This document shows positions 6,857-15,084 of a stretch of DNA of 20,754 bases, one piece after another; position 1 is the stretch's first letter; the number at the start of each line of letters is the position of its first letter. Below the pieces are notes generated by a model. The model was given only the letters and a program-made list of their open reading frames with translations. It was not told where the DNA came from and did no database searches. This stretch comes from a bacterium (GTDB taxonomy: Bacteria > JAMCPX01). The stretch covers positions 1 to 20,754 of the forward strand of contig JAJYJX010000016.1 of assembly GCA_021789095.1 (NCBI GenBank), read 5' to 3'. Position numbers and translations under genes: made by a program.

Positions 6857-7734
6857 ACCGAGATCAAAGCAGGAAAGTAGGTTCTGCCATGGTTGTTGGT
6901 GGCGGTATAGCAGGCATGCAGGCGGCACTTGACCTGGCAGAATCCGGTATAAAAGTCTATCTCATTGATAACAAGCCGGCCATCGGCGGGGTAATGTCCC
7001 AGCTTGACAAGACATTCCCTACAAATGACTGCGCCATGTGCATTATGGCACCCAGACTTGTCGCAATAGGAAGGCACAAGGATATTGAGGTCATTACATT
7101 GGCAGATATAGAGAAAATAGATGGAGGACCAGGGAATTTCAGAATAACATTAAACAAGAAGGCAAGGTATGTGGATGAGGCCACATGCACGGGCTGCGGA
7201 ACATGCGTTTCAAACTGTCCTACAAGCAACCGGGTACAGCCGGTACAAAAGGAAAAGATAGAACTTCAGCCGGAATTTAAAGAAAAGGTTATAGAAATAG
7301 TAGAAAGTAATAAAAACAGGGATGGCCCGCTTATGCCTATTCTTCAGCAGATAAACTCAGCTTTTAATTATCTCCCGGAAAATACCCTGAACTATATCTC
7401 TCAGGAGACAGGTTATCCCCTGGCTCATATTCTGAGAATAGCAACATTCTATAGTGCATTCAGTATAGTACCAAGAGGAAAACATATTGTAAACGTATGT
7501 ATGGGTACCACATGCTATGTGCGGGGGAGCGAAAGGTTAATGGAAAGGTTCAGCGATCTCTTAAAAGTCAAACCGGAAGAAACAACGCCTGACATGATGT
7601 ATACGCTCAAAGGGGTAAGGTGCATAGGATGCTGCGGACTGGCCCCGGCGGTTATGGTGGGGGATACGGTATTTGGCAAGGTAACAATAAAAGATGTGCC
7701 GGATATCTTAAGTAAATATAAGAAGACGGCTTAA
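6853..7734 (+). CDS. Fusion protein: N-terminal FAD-binding part of HdrA joined to NuoE/HndA-type [2Fe-2S] subunit
   Basis: A 293-residue chimera. Residues 11-122 are the N-terminus of an HdrA/QmoA-type flavoprotein: FAD dinucleotide motif GGGIAG (16-21), the HdrA hallmark around DKTFPTNDCAMC (Cys60, Cys63), GRHKDIEV, and a [4Fe-4S] motif Cys112/115/118/122. HdrA homology stops there. Residues about 140-290 are a NuoE-like thioredoxin-fold [2Fe-2S] domain with ligands Cys216, Cys221, Cys257 and Cys261 (CMGTTC and CIGCCG). The rest of this HdrA unit continues in the gene at 10143-13403 from about its residue 195. NuoE normally hands electrons between NuoF and the next iron-sulfur carrier, so here it would connect NAD(H) chemistry to HdrA flavin. 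A GGAGG sits 10 bases before the start. I do not know a named gene with this fusion. Confidence 0.88.
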   Translation: MNRDQSRKVGSAMVVGGGIAGMQAALDLAESGIKVYLIDNKPAIGGVMSQLDKTFPTNDCAMCIMAPRLVAIGRHKDIEVITLADIEKIDGGPGNFRITLNKKARYVDEATCTGCGTCVSNCPTSNRVQPVQKEKIELQPEFKEKVIEIVESNKNRDGPLMPILQQINSAFNYLPENTLNYISQETGYPLAHILRIATFYSAFSIVPRGKHIVNVCMGTTCYVRGSERLMERFSDLLKVKPEETTPDMMYTLKGVRCIGCCGLAPAVMVGDTVFGKVTIKDVPDILSKYKKTA

Positions 7735-7736
7735 AA

Positions 7737-8120
7737 ATGGCTAAACTTACAATAGATGAATTAAGAAAAAAAAGGGAAGAGGCAAGGAAGGGCATATACC
7801 TCAGACAAGGCGAATTCAAGGGAAAGATAATAGTACACATGGGTACGTGCGGGGTCGCAGCAGGTGCGAGGCAGATTGTCTCGGCTTTTATGGAAGAGAT
7901 AGAGGAAAGCGGAAGAAAAGACGTCATGCTTACAACCTCGGGATGTGCAGGACTTTGTTCAAGGGAGCCGATGGCAACCGTAGAGACACTGAATACCCCG
8001 CCTGTTAAATATATAGACCTCACACCCGACAAAGTTAAAAAGATCTTCAAGACCCATATCATGGAAGGAAACATAGCTGCTGAATATGCCATTGGCATAG
8101 GCTCCGAAAGAGGGGGATAA
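7737..8120 (+). CDS. hndB: HndB-like thioredoxin-fold ferredoxin subunit
   Basis: A 127-residue soluble protein resembling HndB of NADP-reducing hydrogenases and the extra ferredoxin-like domains of HydB/NuoF proteins. Visible family features are the stretch HMGTCGVAAGARQIV (Cys38), then TTSGCAGLCSREPMATVE (Cys70, Cys74). Only three Cys are present in all, so a standard four-Cys [2Fe-2S] cluster is uncertain; the first CX4C pair of the fold is reduced to one Cys. It begins three bases after the stop of the HdrA-NuoE fusion and ends three bases before the NuoF gene. It is probably a structural or electron-transfer part of the diaphorase module. Confidence 0.85.
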   Translation: MAKLTIDELRKKREEARKGIYLRQGEFKGKIIVHMGTCGVAAGARQIVSAFMEEIEESGRKDVMLTTSGCAGLCSREPMATVETLNTPPVKYIDLTPDKVKKIFKTHIMEGNIAAEYAIGIGSERGG

Positions 8121-8123
8121 CAT

Positions 8124-10076
8124 ATGGCTGTCAGAAGGATAGATCTTATGTTGTGCACAGGGACAGGATGTGTTGCAGGCGGAGCCTTCCGGATAAAAGA
8201 CACCATTGAAAATGAAATAACAAAATACGGACTTCAGAATGAAGTGTCCGTTGTAATTACGGGCTGCAACGGCTCTTGTGGTCAGGGTCCACTTATGGTA
8301 GTCCAGCCGGACGGTATTTTCTATGGATGGCTCAAACCCGAGGATATTCCTTTCCTTGTTCAGGAACATTTCTTGAAGGGGAGACCTGTAAAAAGGCTGA
8401 TGTTTGTACCCCTTGAGAGGAAAGAGCCTGTTCCTCTAATGTCCAATATACCGTTTTTCCAGAAACAGATGCTCATAGTCTTGAGGAATAAAGGGATCAT
8501 AGATCCTGAAAAGATCGATGAATATATAGCAAGGGACGGGTATACAGCCATAGAGAAGGTCCTTCCCTTAATGAAACCGGATGAAGTTATAGAAGAGATT
8601 ATGAGATCAGGGCTCAGGGGCAGAGGTGGCGCCGGGTTTCCGACAGGCAGGAAGTGGAAGGTTTGCAGCGATGAGAGAAAATTCCCTAAGTATATAATCG
8701 GTAATTGTGATGAAGGTGATCCAGGTGCTTATATGGATAGGAGCCTATTCGAATCAGATCCCCATTCTGTTATAGAGGGTATGACGATCGCCGCTTACGC
8801 TATAGGCGCTTCCAGAGGGTATATCTATGTCAGGACCGAATATCCATTGGCCATACGCCGTATGCAGATCGCCCTTTCCCAAGCAAGGGATTATGGTTTG
8901 CTCGGTAAAAAGATCCTCGGCTCGGATTTCGATTTTGATGTAGAAATAAGAGAGGGTTCAGGAGCATTCGTTTGCGGAGAGGAAACTTCCCTTATACACT
9001 CGATCGAAGGAAAGAGTCCCGAGCCGAGGCAAAGACCGCCGTTTCCTGCCCAGATCGGTATATGGGGTTGTCCGACTGTTATAAACAATGTTGAGACACT
9101 CGCAACCGTTCCTGTAATAATCAACAGGGGTGCGGACTGGTTCTCAAAAATAGGCACCGCAACGAGCAAAGGTACAAAGATTTTCTCGCTTGTCGGAAAG
9201 ATAAACAACACAGGACTGATCGAGGTACCCATGGGTATAGCCCTCAGGGAGATAATCTACGAGATTGGCGGCGGCATTCCGAAAAATAAAAAATTCAAAG
9301 CTGTCCAGACAGGCGGGCCGTCGGGCGGCTGCATACCGAATAACCTTATAGGCCTGCCGATCGACTATGAGAGCCTTACAAAATCAGGCTCTATGATGGG
9401 ATCGGGCGGGATGATCGTCATGGATGAAGACACGTGCATGGTTGATGTGGCAAAATTTTTCATACAGTTTACGAATGATGAATCATGCGGCAAATGCACA
9501 GCCTGCAGGGACGGCAGCGAGGCACTGCTGGAGGTTCTGACAAGAATATCAGAAGGAGAGGGCAAGGAAGGGGACGTTGAATTCCTCGAAGAACTCGGAT
9601 TGGCGATAAAGGATGCGTCCATGTGCGGCCTTGGTACTACACTCCCCAATCCTATACTTTCAACAGTCCGGTATTTTAAGGACGAGTATGAAGCCCATAT
9701 AAGGGAAAAGCAGTGCCCTGCCCGGGTCTGCAAAAAATTAATAAAGTATTATGTCGACCCTGATAGATGTGTCGGGTGCTTATTATGTGTTAAAACCTGT
9801 CCCGTTAGTGCAATAAAAGGAGAGCTTAAATACATCCATATTATCGATCAATCGCTCTGTACAAAATGCGGGCAGTGTTTGGAAATCTGCCCTCCAAGAA
9901 TTGCAGCGGTAACTAAACTCACAGGGAAAGAGGCACGGGAACTTCAATCGCTTCCCGGGCCGATCCCTGTGGCAGAATGGAAAAAAACAAAGAGCGCATC
10001 AAAGGGCGATTTTCGGTTTACACCATACAGAGAGGAAACCGATCGGGAACACCGAGGAGACAATGAGGTGCCTTAA
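8124..10076 (+). CDS. hndC: NuoF/HndC-type NAD(P)H-binding FMN iron-sulfur flavoprotein
   Basis: A 650-residue diaphorase subunit that exchanges hydride with NAD(P)(H) through FMN. Order: N-terminal thioredoxin-like [2Fe-2S] domain with Cys11, Cys16, Cys48, Cys52; the NuoF core with the nucleotide/FMN segment GRGGAGFPTGRKW (166-178) and NCDEGDPGAYMDRSL (from about 194); EGSGAFVCGEETSL (277-290); an SLBB region (about 355-410); the N3-type [4Fe-4S] ligands Cys455, Cys458, Cys461 and Cys501 in ESCGKCTACRDG and SMCGLG; and a C-terminal 2[4Fe-4S] ferredoxin (Cys549/552/555/559 and Cys579/582/585/589). This is the full architecture of HydB/HndC proteins, including those of electron-bifurcating hydrogenases. 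NADH versus NADPH preference cannot be read with confidence. AGGGGGAT precedes the ATG. Confidence 0.95.
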   Translation: MAVRRIDLMLCTGTGCVAGGAFRIKDTIENEITKYGLQNEVSVVITGCNGSCGQGPLMVVQPDGIFYGWLKPEDIPFLVQEHFLKGRPVKRLMFVPLERKEPVPLMSNIPFFQKQMLIVLRNKGIIDPEKIDEYIARDGYTAIEKVLPLMKPDEVIEEIMRSGLRGRGGAGFPTGRKWKVCSDERKFPKYIIGNCDEGDPGAYMDRSLFESDPHSVIEGMTIAAYAIGASRGYIYVRTEYPLAIRRMQIALSQARDYGLLGKKILGSDFDFDVEIREGSGAFVCGEETSLIHSIEGKSPEPRQRPPFPAQIGIWGCPTVINNVETLATVPVIINRGADWFSKIGTATSKGTKIFSLVGKINNTGLIEVPMGIALREIIYEIGGGIPKNKKFKAVQTGGPSGGCIPNNLIGLPIDYESLTKSGSMMGSGGMIVMDEDTCMVDVAKFFIQFTNDESCGKCTACRDGSEALLEVLTRISEGEGKEGDVEFLEELGLAIKDASMCGLGTTLPNPILSTVRYFKDEYEAHIREKQCPARVCKKLIKYYVDPDRCVGCLLCVKTCPVSAIKGELKYIHIIDQSLCTKCGQCLEICPPRIAAVTKLTGKEARELQSLPGPIPVAEWKKTKSASKGDFRFTPYREETDREHRGDNEVP

Positions 10077-10088
10077 GAGTACACATCC

Positions 10089-10102
10089 CGAAATTAATTT
10101 CG
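10089..10102. repeat. 14-bp perfect palindrome in the gap before the long HdrA fusion gene
   Basis: CGAAATTAATTTCG lies in the 66-base gap between the NuoF-type gene and the HdrA fusion gene, one of the few real gaps in a densely packed operon. Without a loop or a T-run it is a poor terminator. It may be an mRNA structure, a protein site or chance in AT-rich sequence. Confidence 0.35.
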
Positions 10103-10142
10103 ATTTAAAATATGTCAGAAATAATAACAGGGGTATTGAGAC

Positions 10143-13100
10143 ATGGTAAGGCTGACAGTAAATGAGCAAAAGGTAAGTGTGGAGAAAGGCGCCAATCTTT
10201 TAGGTGCAATAGAAAAGCTCGGCATAAAAATTCCAACCCTGTGTTATCATAAAGCACTGACACCCTACGGCGCCTGCAGACTGTGTGTCGTTGAGGTGCA
10301 TGTTCCCGGAAGGGAACCAGCCCTTCAGGCATCGTGTTCATACCCTGCACTTGATGGAATAACTGTATTCACCGACACTGAAAGGGTAAAGAGGGCAAGA
10401 AAAATAGTTGCCGAACTGCTCCTTGCAAGGTGTCCTGAAGCGGAAGCCATTAAATTGATCGCATCCTCGCTCGGGGTTACGGAGCCAAGGATAAGGAAAA
10501 AGAATGATGATTGCGTATATTGCGGACTCTGCGTGAGGATGTGCGAAGAAAGAATGGGTAAGGCGGCTATTGGTTTTACAGGGCGGGGACCAAAGAAAAA
10601 GCTCGAACCGCCGTTCGGCAAACACAATCCCGTGTGCTGGACATGCGGCGCATGCAATTTCATATGTCCTGTTGGCAAAAAGATCACGGTCCTGACAACG
10701 CAAAAACCGTTTATCCCTATCCCGAATTCGTATAACATGGGTCTGGATAAAAGGTCTGCCGCCTACATACTCTACCCACAGGCAGTTCCAAACAAGGCCG
10801 TTATAGATAAGAATTACTGCCTGCATTTAAACTATAATGTGTGCGGGATCTGCAAAGAGGTGTGCGAGGCAAGGGCTATTGATTACGAACAGAAAGACAA
10901 TAAGATTGAGATTGATGCAGGCGCAGTAATACTCTCACCCGGATATGAGGTTTTCGACCCCGGGCTTAAACCCGAACTCGGCTATGGAAAGTATCAGAAT
11001 GTTGTAACGTCACTTGAATTCGAAAGGATCCTTTCTGCATCCGGACCATACTCAGGGGAGGCACTCAGGCCGTCGGACAAAAAGCATCTGAAGCGAATCG
11101 CCTTTCTCCAGTGTGTCGGCTCAAGAGACCATGAAAGGGACTACTGCTCATCGGTGTGCTGTATGTATGCAACAAAGGAGGCGATCATAGCGAAAGAGCA
11201 TGCAGGTGAAGATTTGAAGTGCGATATTTTCTATATGGACATGCGCGCATTCAGTAAAGGCTTTGAACAGTATTATGAATCTGCAAAGAAGCAGGGTATA
11301 CATTACATACGATTCCGCGTCCCCGTAATAAGAGAGCTGCCTGAAACACAAGATCTTGTTCTTGAGTATTTAAATGAAGAGGAGAAGAAGGTTTGCAGTG
11401 AATACGACCTTGTTGTTCTGTCTGTAGGCATGGTACCGCCAAAGCATATAAAAGAGTTCGCGGAGAAGACAGGCATACAACTGAATGAGTTCAATTTCTG
11501 CAGGACATCGGTCTTTGACCCCACGGGTACAGGCAGGGAGGGCGTATATGCGGCAGGTCCGTTTACAGAGCCAAAGGATATCCCGGAAACAGTTATACAG
11601 GCATCATCTGCTGCTTCCAGGGTCATTTCGCTTTTGCATGATGTAAAGGGAACGCTGATAAAACCCAGGGAATATCCGCCTGAGACAGATGTGGGGGGAC
11701 AGGAACCGAGGATCGGAGTATTTGTATGCCACTGCGGGACGAATATAGCAGGTTTTGTAAATGTGCCCGAAGTAGTTGAGTATGCAAAGACCCTTTCCAA
11801 TGTTGTCTATGTTGAGAATAACCTGTACACCTGCTCGAATGATACTCAGGATAGAATGAAACAAAAAATAAAAGAGCATGATCTGAACCGTGTTGTTGTG
11901 GCGTCCTGTACTCCCAGGACCCATGAACCGCTTTTCAGGAACACAATAAGGGAGGCAGGGCTCAATTCCTACCTGTTTGAGATGGCGAATATAAGAGACC
12001 AGTGTTCATGGGTGCATATGCATGAAAGGGAAGCGGCAACAAGAAAATCCGAGGACCTTGTCAGAATGGCTGTGGCAAAGGCGAGACTGCTGGAGCCGCT
12101 GCAGAAGCCTTTGATCAATATAAATAAATCCGCGCTTGTTATAGGCGGCGGACTCGCAGGTATGACATCCTCGCTAGAACTCGCAGGGCAGGGGTTCGAG
12201 GTTTATCTTCTTGAAAGAGAAAAGGAGCTTGGAGGCAATTTAAGGCGCATTCACTATGTGCTCAACGGGGAAGACCCGCAGAATGAATTAAAGTCCATTA
12301 TAGAAAAGGTCAAAACGGATAAAAGGATCCATCTGTTTGTCAGCGCTAAGATACTCAGCATAGAGGGTTCAATAGGAAACTTTAAGACAAGAATCATATC
12401 AGACAGGGAGGAGACGGAATTCGAACACGGCGTGATTATTGTTGCAACCGGTGCGAGAGAATACAGACCAAAGGAATACCTCTACGGCGAAGACGAAAGG
12501 ATTATAACGCAGTCTGAACTTGAAGAAATGATTGCATCGGACGCAGGGTTTGCAAAGAACGGAAGCAAGCCAAATACCATGGTCATGATACAATGTGTCG
12601 GATCCCGTGATAACGAAAGGCCGTATTGTTCGAGGATATGCTGTTCCACTGCGGTAAAAAACGCACTGAAGATAAAAGAAGTCTCTCCGGATACAAATGT
12701 CTATGTCCTTTACAGGGATATAAGAACATACGGTTTCAGGGAGCAATATTATACAAAGGCAAGACAAAAAGGTATTGTATTTATGAGGTACGATGCGGAT
12801 AACAAACCTGTTGTGGCAAAAAATGGAAAGTCCTTGTCTGTGAAAGTATTCGAGCAGACATTAAAACTTCCTGTTGAAATACCGGCTGATATGGTTGTTC
12901 TGTCAGCAGGGATAATTCCTGATCAAGATAACAAGGCAGTCGCTCAGCTCATAAAGGTTCCGTTAACCCAGGAAGGTTTTTTCCTTGAGGCGCACATGAA
13001 GCTCCGTCCGGTTGACTTTGCAACAGACGGAGTATTTGTCTGCGGGCTGGCTCATTTCTCTAAATCAATAGAAGAGAGCATAATACAGGCTCAGGCGGCA

Positions 13101-13403
13101 TCTGCCAGAGCAAACACTATCCTTTCAAAGGACAATCTCGAGCTGGAAGCGACTACATCTTTCATAATAGATGAAAACTGTGACGGATGCGCATACTGTA
13201 TCGAGCCCTGCCCGTATAATGCAATCAGCCTCATTGAATACATGTGGCAGGGGGCAGTGAAGAAAATTGCAGAAGTGAATGAAAGCATGTGTAAGGGCTG
13301 CGGATGCTGTATGGCAACCTGTCCGAAGAGAGGCGCAATGGTCAGGGGATTTACCATGGACCAGATAGAGTCACAGATTGATGCAGCACTGCAGGCTGTA
13401 TAA
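10143..13403 (+). CDS. hdrA: HoxU/NuoG-like ferredoxin domains fused to HdrA: truncated first HdrA unit plus complete second HdrA unit
   Basis: A 1086-residue electron-transfer flavoprotein. Residues 1-80: plant-type [2Fe-2S] domain (Cys34, Cys45, Cys48, Cys65). Residues 120-176: two [4Fe-4S] motifs of the HoxU/NuoG kind (Cys124/127/130/134 and Cys165/168/171/175); the usual His-Cys cluster segment between them and the first domain is degenerate. From about 195 (YNMGLDKRSAAYILYPQAVP) it is HdrA, entering after the FAD-binding N-terminus: Cys226/234/237/241, CVGSRD (324), YCSSVCC (335-340). From about 524 a second, complete HdrA unit follows: VFVCHCGTNI (529, 531), SCTPRTHE (589), FAD motif GGGLAG (668-673), CVGSRD (818), YCSRICC (829-834), and a closing 2[4Fe-4S] ferredoxin (Cys1013-1023, Cys1050-1060). 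Related HdrA proteins bifurcate electrons from hydrogenase through MvhD, whose gene follows. The start has only a weak GGGG site. Confidence 0.92.
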   Translation: MVRLTVNEQKVSVEKGANLLGAIEKLGIKIPTLCYHKALTPYGACRLCVVEVHVPGREPALQASCSYPALDGITVFTDTERVKRARKIVAELLLARCPEAEAIKLIASSLGVTEPRIRKKNDDCVYCGLCVRMCEERMGKAAIGFTGRGPKKKLEPPFGKHNPVCWTCGACNFICPVGKKITVLTTQKPFIPIPNSYNMGLDKRSAAYILYPQAVPNKAVIDKNYCLHLNYNVCGICKEVCEARAIDYEQKDNKIEIDAGAVILSPGYEVFDPGLKPELGYGKYQNVVTSLEFERILSASGPYSGEALRPSDKKHLKRIAFLQCVGSRDHERDYCSSVCCMYATKEAIIAKEHAGEDLKCDIFYMDMRAFSKGFEQYYESAKKQGIHYIRFRVPVIRELPETQDLVLEYLNEEEKKVCSEYDLVVLSVGMVPPKHIKEFAEKTGIQLNEFNFCRTSVFDPTGTGREGVYAAGPFTEPKDIPETVIQASSAASRVISLLHDVKGTLIKPREYPPETDVGGQEPRIGVFVCHCGTNIAGFVNVPEVVEYAKTLSNVVYVENNLYTCSNDTQDRMKQKIKEHDLNRVVVASCTPRTHEPLFRNTIREAGLNSYLFEMANIRDQCSWVHMHEREAATRKSEDLVRMAVAKARLLEPLQKPLININKSALVIGGGLAGMTSSLELAGQGFEVYLLEREKELGGNLRRIHYVLNGEDPQNELKSIIEKVKTDKRIHLFVSAKILSIEGSIGNFKTRIISDREETEFEHGVIIVATGAREYRPKEYLYGEDERIITQSELEEMIASDAGFAKNGSKPNTMVMIQCVGSRDNERPYCSRICCSTAVKNALKIKEVSPDTNVYVLYRDIRTYGFREQYYTKARQKGIVFMRYDADNKPVVAKNGKSLSVKVFEQTLKLPVEIPADMVVLSAGIIPDQDNKAVAQLIKVPLTQEGFFLEAHMKLRPVDFATDGVFVCGLAHFSKSIEESIIQAQAASARANTILSKDNLELEATTSFIIDENCDGCAYCIEPCPYNAISLIEYMWQGAVKKIAEVNESMCKGCGCCMATCPKRGAMVRGFTMDQIESQIDAALQAV

Positions 13404-13418
13404 AAAAGAGGTGATAAG

Positions 13419-13868
13419 ATGGGCGGCAGCGGGTTTGAACCATTAATAATTGCACTCTGCTGCAACTGGTGCTCCTATGCAGGTGCAGATCTCGCCGGGG
13501 TATCAAGAATCCAATACCCTCCCAATGTAAGGATAATCCGTGTGATGTGTTCCGGGATGGTTCATCCGGATTTTGTAATCAGCGCCCTGACAAGGGGAGC
13601 TGATGGCGTTATCATGTGTGGATGCCATCCCGGTGACTGTCATTATCAGGAGGGGAATTTAACGGCCCAGAAAAGGGCAGAGGGCATATACATAATGCTG
13701 GAAGATTTCGGAATAGAGAAAGGGAGATACAAACTAGAATGGGTTTCTGCATCAGAGGGCATAAGGTTTGCTCAGGTGATGAAGGATTTTGTTGAGCAGG
13801 TAAGAAAACTGGGGCCCAATCCGCTGAAAAAAGCGGTGTTGGAGGTTAATAAATGTCTATATCAATAG
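13419..13868 (+). CDS. mvhD: MvhD-type [2Fe-2S] subunit connecting hydrogenase to HdrA
   Basis: A 149-residue protein that carries electrons between the [NiFe] hydrogenase small subunit and HdrA in Mvh-Hdr complexes. The family cysteines are all visible: Cys14, Cys15 and Cys18 in LCCNWCSYAGADLAG, Cys44 in RVMCSGMVHP, and Cys67, Cys69, Cys74 in CGCHPGDCHY; a [2Fe-2S] cluster is expected from the family. The normal length of about 140-150 residues is kept. A strong ribosome site (GAGGTGAT) lies just before the ATG, 15 bases after the long HdrA gene ends. Its 3' end overlaps the start of the next small gene by 16 bases. Its presence is the best evidence that the hydrogenase docks on HdrA rather than on a quinone or F420 subunit. 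Confidence 0.95.
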   Translation: MGGSGFEPLIIALCCNWCSYAGADLAGVSRIQYPPNVRIIRVMCSGMVHPDFVISALTRGADGVIMCGCHPGDCHYQEGNLTAQKRAEGIYIMLEDFGIEKGRYKLEWVSASEGIRFAQVMKDFVEQVRKLGPNPLKKAVLEVNKCLYQ

Positions 13869-14116
13869 CGACAGAAGGTAAAAAGTTCATGTGGGACGGC
13901 ATAGAATACCGGGATGAGAATGAGGCAAAAGCGACAGTGGAAAAATATACATCAGAAGGATTTGAAGCAATGATGATAAAAGAGGACAAATATCTGGAGT
14001 TTACCCGGAGCAGCTGGTACGAAAGCACGTATAAATGGGATGTCAAAGGTGAAAAATATCTGGTGTTTACACGCAGGGTAATTGTGCAGGGGGCAGTGGC
14101 AGAGCGTACCTACTGA
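13853..14116 (+). CDS. Small unknown protein inserted between mvhD and the hydrogenase small-subunit gene
   Basis: An 87-residue soluble protein I do not recognise. It is charged, rich in aromatic residues (Trp14, Trp55, Trp62 and many Tyr/Phe), without Cys, His, membrane helix or signal peptide. A short internal repeat is visible: KYLEFTR at 46-52 and KYLVFTR at 68-74, each after an acidic or Lys-rich turn, suggesting a small beta-rich fold with two similar strands. A strong GGAGGT lies 8 bases before the ATG, and the start overlaps the mvhD end, so it is very probably translated. Its position inside the block of structural hydrogenase genes suggests a small complex subunit, chaperone or assembly factor; this is inference only. 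Confidence 0.75.
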   Translation: MSISIATEGKKFMWDGIEYRDENEAKATVEKYTSEGFEAMMIKEDKYLEFTRSSWYESTYKWDVKGEKYLVFTRRVIVQGAVAERTY

Positions 14117-14138
14117 ATGTAAAATAAAAGAGGTAAAA

Positions 14139-15065
14139 ATGGGTATAACAGTTGCAGAAGAGTGGTTCGCTATATGTGGAGGGTGTGAGGTTACGATCCT
14201 TGATCTCGGAGAGAAATTGCTCGACCTGCTGCCTAAACTCGAGTTCCTTCACATGCCGGTAATTATGGACCACAAGGTATACGGACAAAAGGGTGAGAAA
14301 AAGAAAATGGAAATTCCACAGGCAGATGTGGGGATCATTTCAGGCAGCATAAGAAACATTGAGAATAAAGAGCTTGCTCAGGAGATGCGGGAGAAATGTG
14401 GTTCGCTGATCGCCCTTGGAAGCTGCGCGTGTTACGGTGGTATCCCTGCACTGGCAAACCAGTTTAAGGTCGATGAGATCTATGAAAAAGTCTACCGCAA
14501 CTCAAAATCCACAGAATCCGCACCGACACCGGATCAGGAAATTCCTCTTCTTACTGAAAGGGTTTATGCAATAGATGAAGCAGTAAAAGTGGATGTATAC
14601 ATACCGGGGTGCCCACCGTCTCCAGAACTGGTTGCAGATGCTCTTGCATCACTTTTACAGGGCAGGCCTTTCTCAATCCCTGAAAGGAGTGTATGCGACG
14701 ATTGTCCGACAAGCAGGGAAAGAAAGGTAGATATTTCATTAAAGAGACCACTTGAGTCGATTATCCCTCTGGATAAAAAGATCGAGGAGTCCAGATGCTT
14801 TATGGAGTTGGGTTACCTCTGCCTCGGGCCTGTTACAAGATCGGGCTGTGGAGGGCATGAAAAAATCCCGAGATGTATAAAGGGTTATATGCCCTGCAGG
14901 GGATGCTTCGGTCCTATAAGAAAGGGTGCCAACCCTATGGTGGAGATGATGGGAGCACTGGCAAGCATCGGCCTTGATCTGAAGATGATCCCTGACAGGT
15001 CTGCAACATTCCAGAGATACATAGGTGCACAGGGAAGATTAAGACCTGTGCCTGTAAAACAATAA
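14139..15065 (+). CDS. mvhG: [NiFe] hydrogenase small subunit, group 3c-like (MvhG type)
   Basis: A 308-residue cytoplasmic small subunit carrying the iron-sulfur relay between the NiFe site and MvhD. Proximal cluster ligands are Cys13 and Cys16 (AICGGCE), Cys96 (GSCACYGG) and Cys158 (PGCPPSPE). Further Cys for the medial and distal clusters are at 186, 189, 220, 228, 237, 246, 253 and 256 (CDDCP, LCLGPVTRSGCGG, MPCRGCFGPI). There is no twin-arginine signal, in line with a soluble group 3 enzyme. ATG 14139 is chosen because AGAGGT lies 5 bases upstream and the sequence from there (MGITVAEEWFAICGGC) fits the family; an in-frame ATG at 14082 would overlap the previous gene and add 19 unrelated residues. 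Confidence 0.95.
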   Translation: MGITVAEEWFAICGGCEVTILDLGEKLLDLLPKLEFLHMPVIMDHKVYGQKGEKKKMEIPQADVGIISGSIRNIENKELAQEMREKCGSLIALGSCACYGGIPALANQFKVDEIYEKVYRNSKSTESAPTPDQEIPLLTERVYAIDEAVKVDVYIPGCPPSPELVADALASLLQGRPFSIPERSVCDDCPTSRERKVDISLKRPLESIIPLDKKIEESRCFMELGYLCLGPVTRSGCGGHEKIPRCIKGYMPCRGCFGPIRKGANPMVEMMGALASIGLDLKMIPDRSATFQRYIGAQGRLRPVPVKQ

Positions 15066-15084
15066 AAACTCATGGAGGGTAAAA

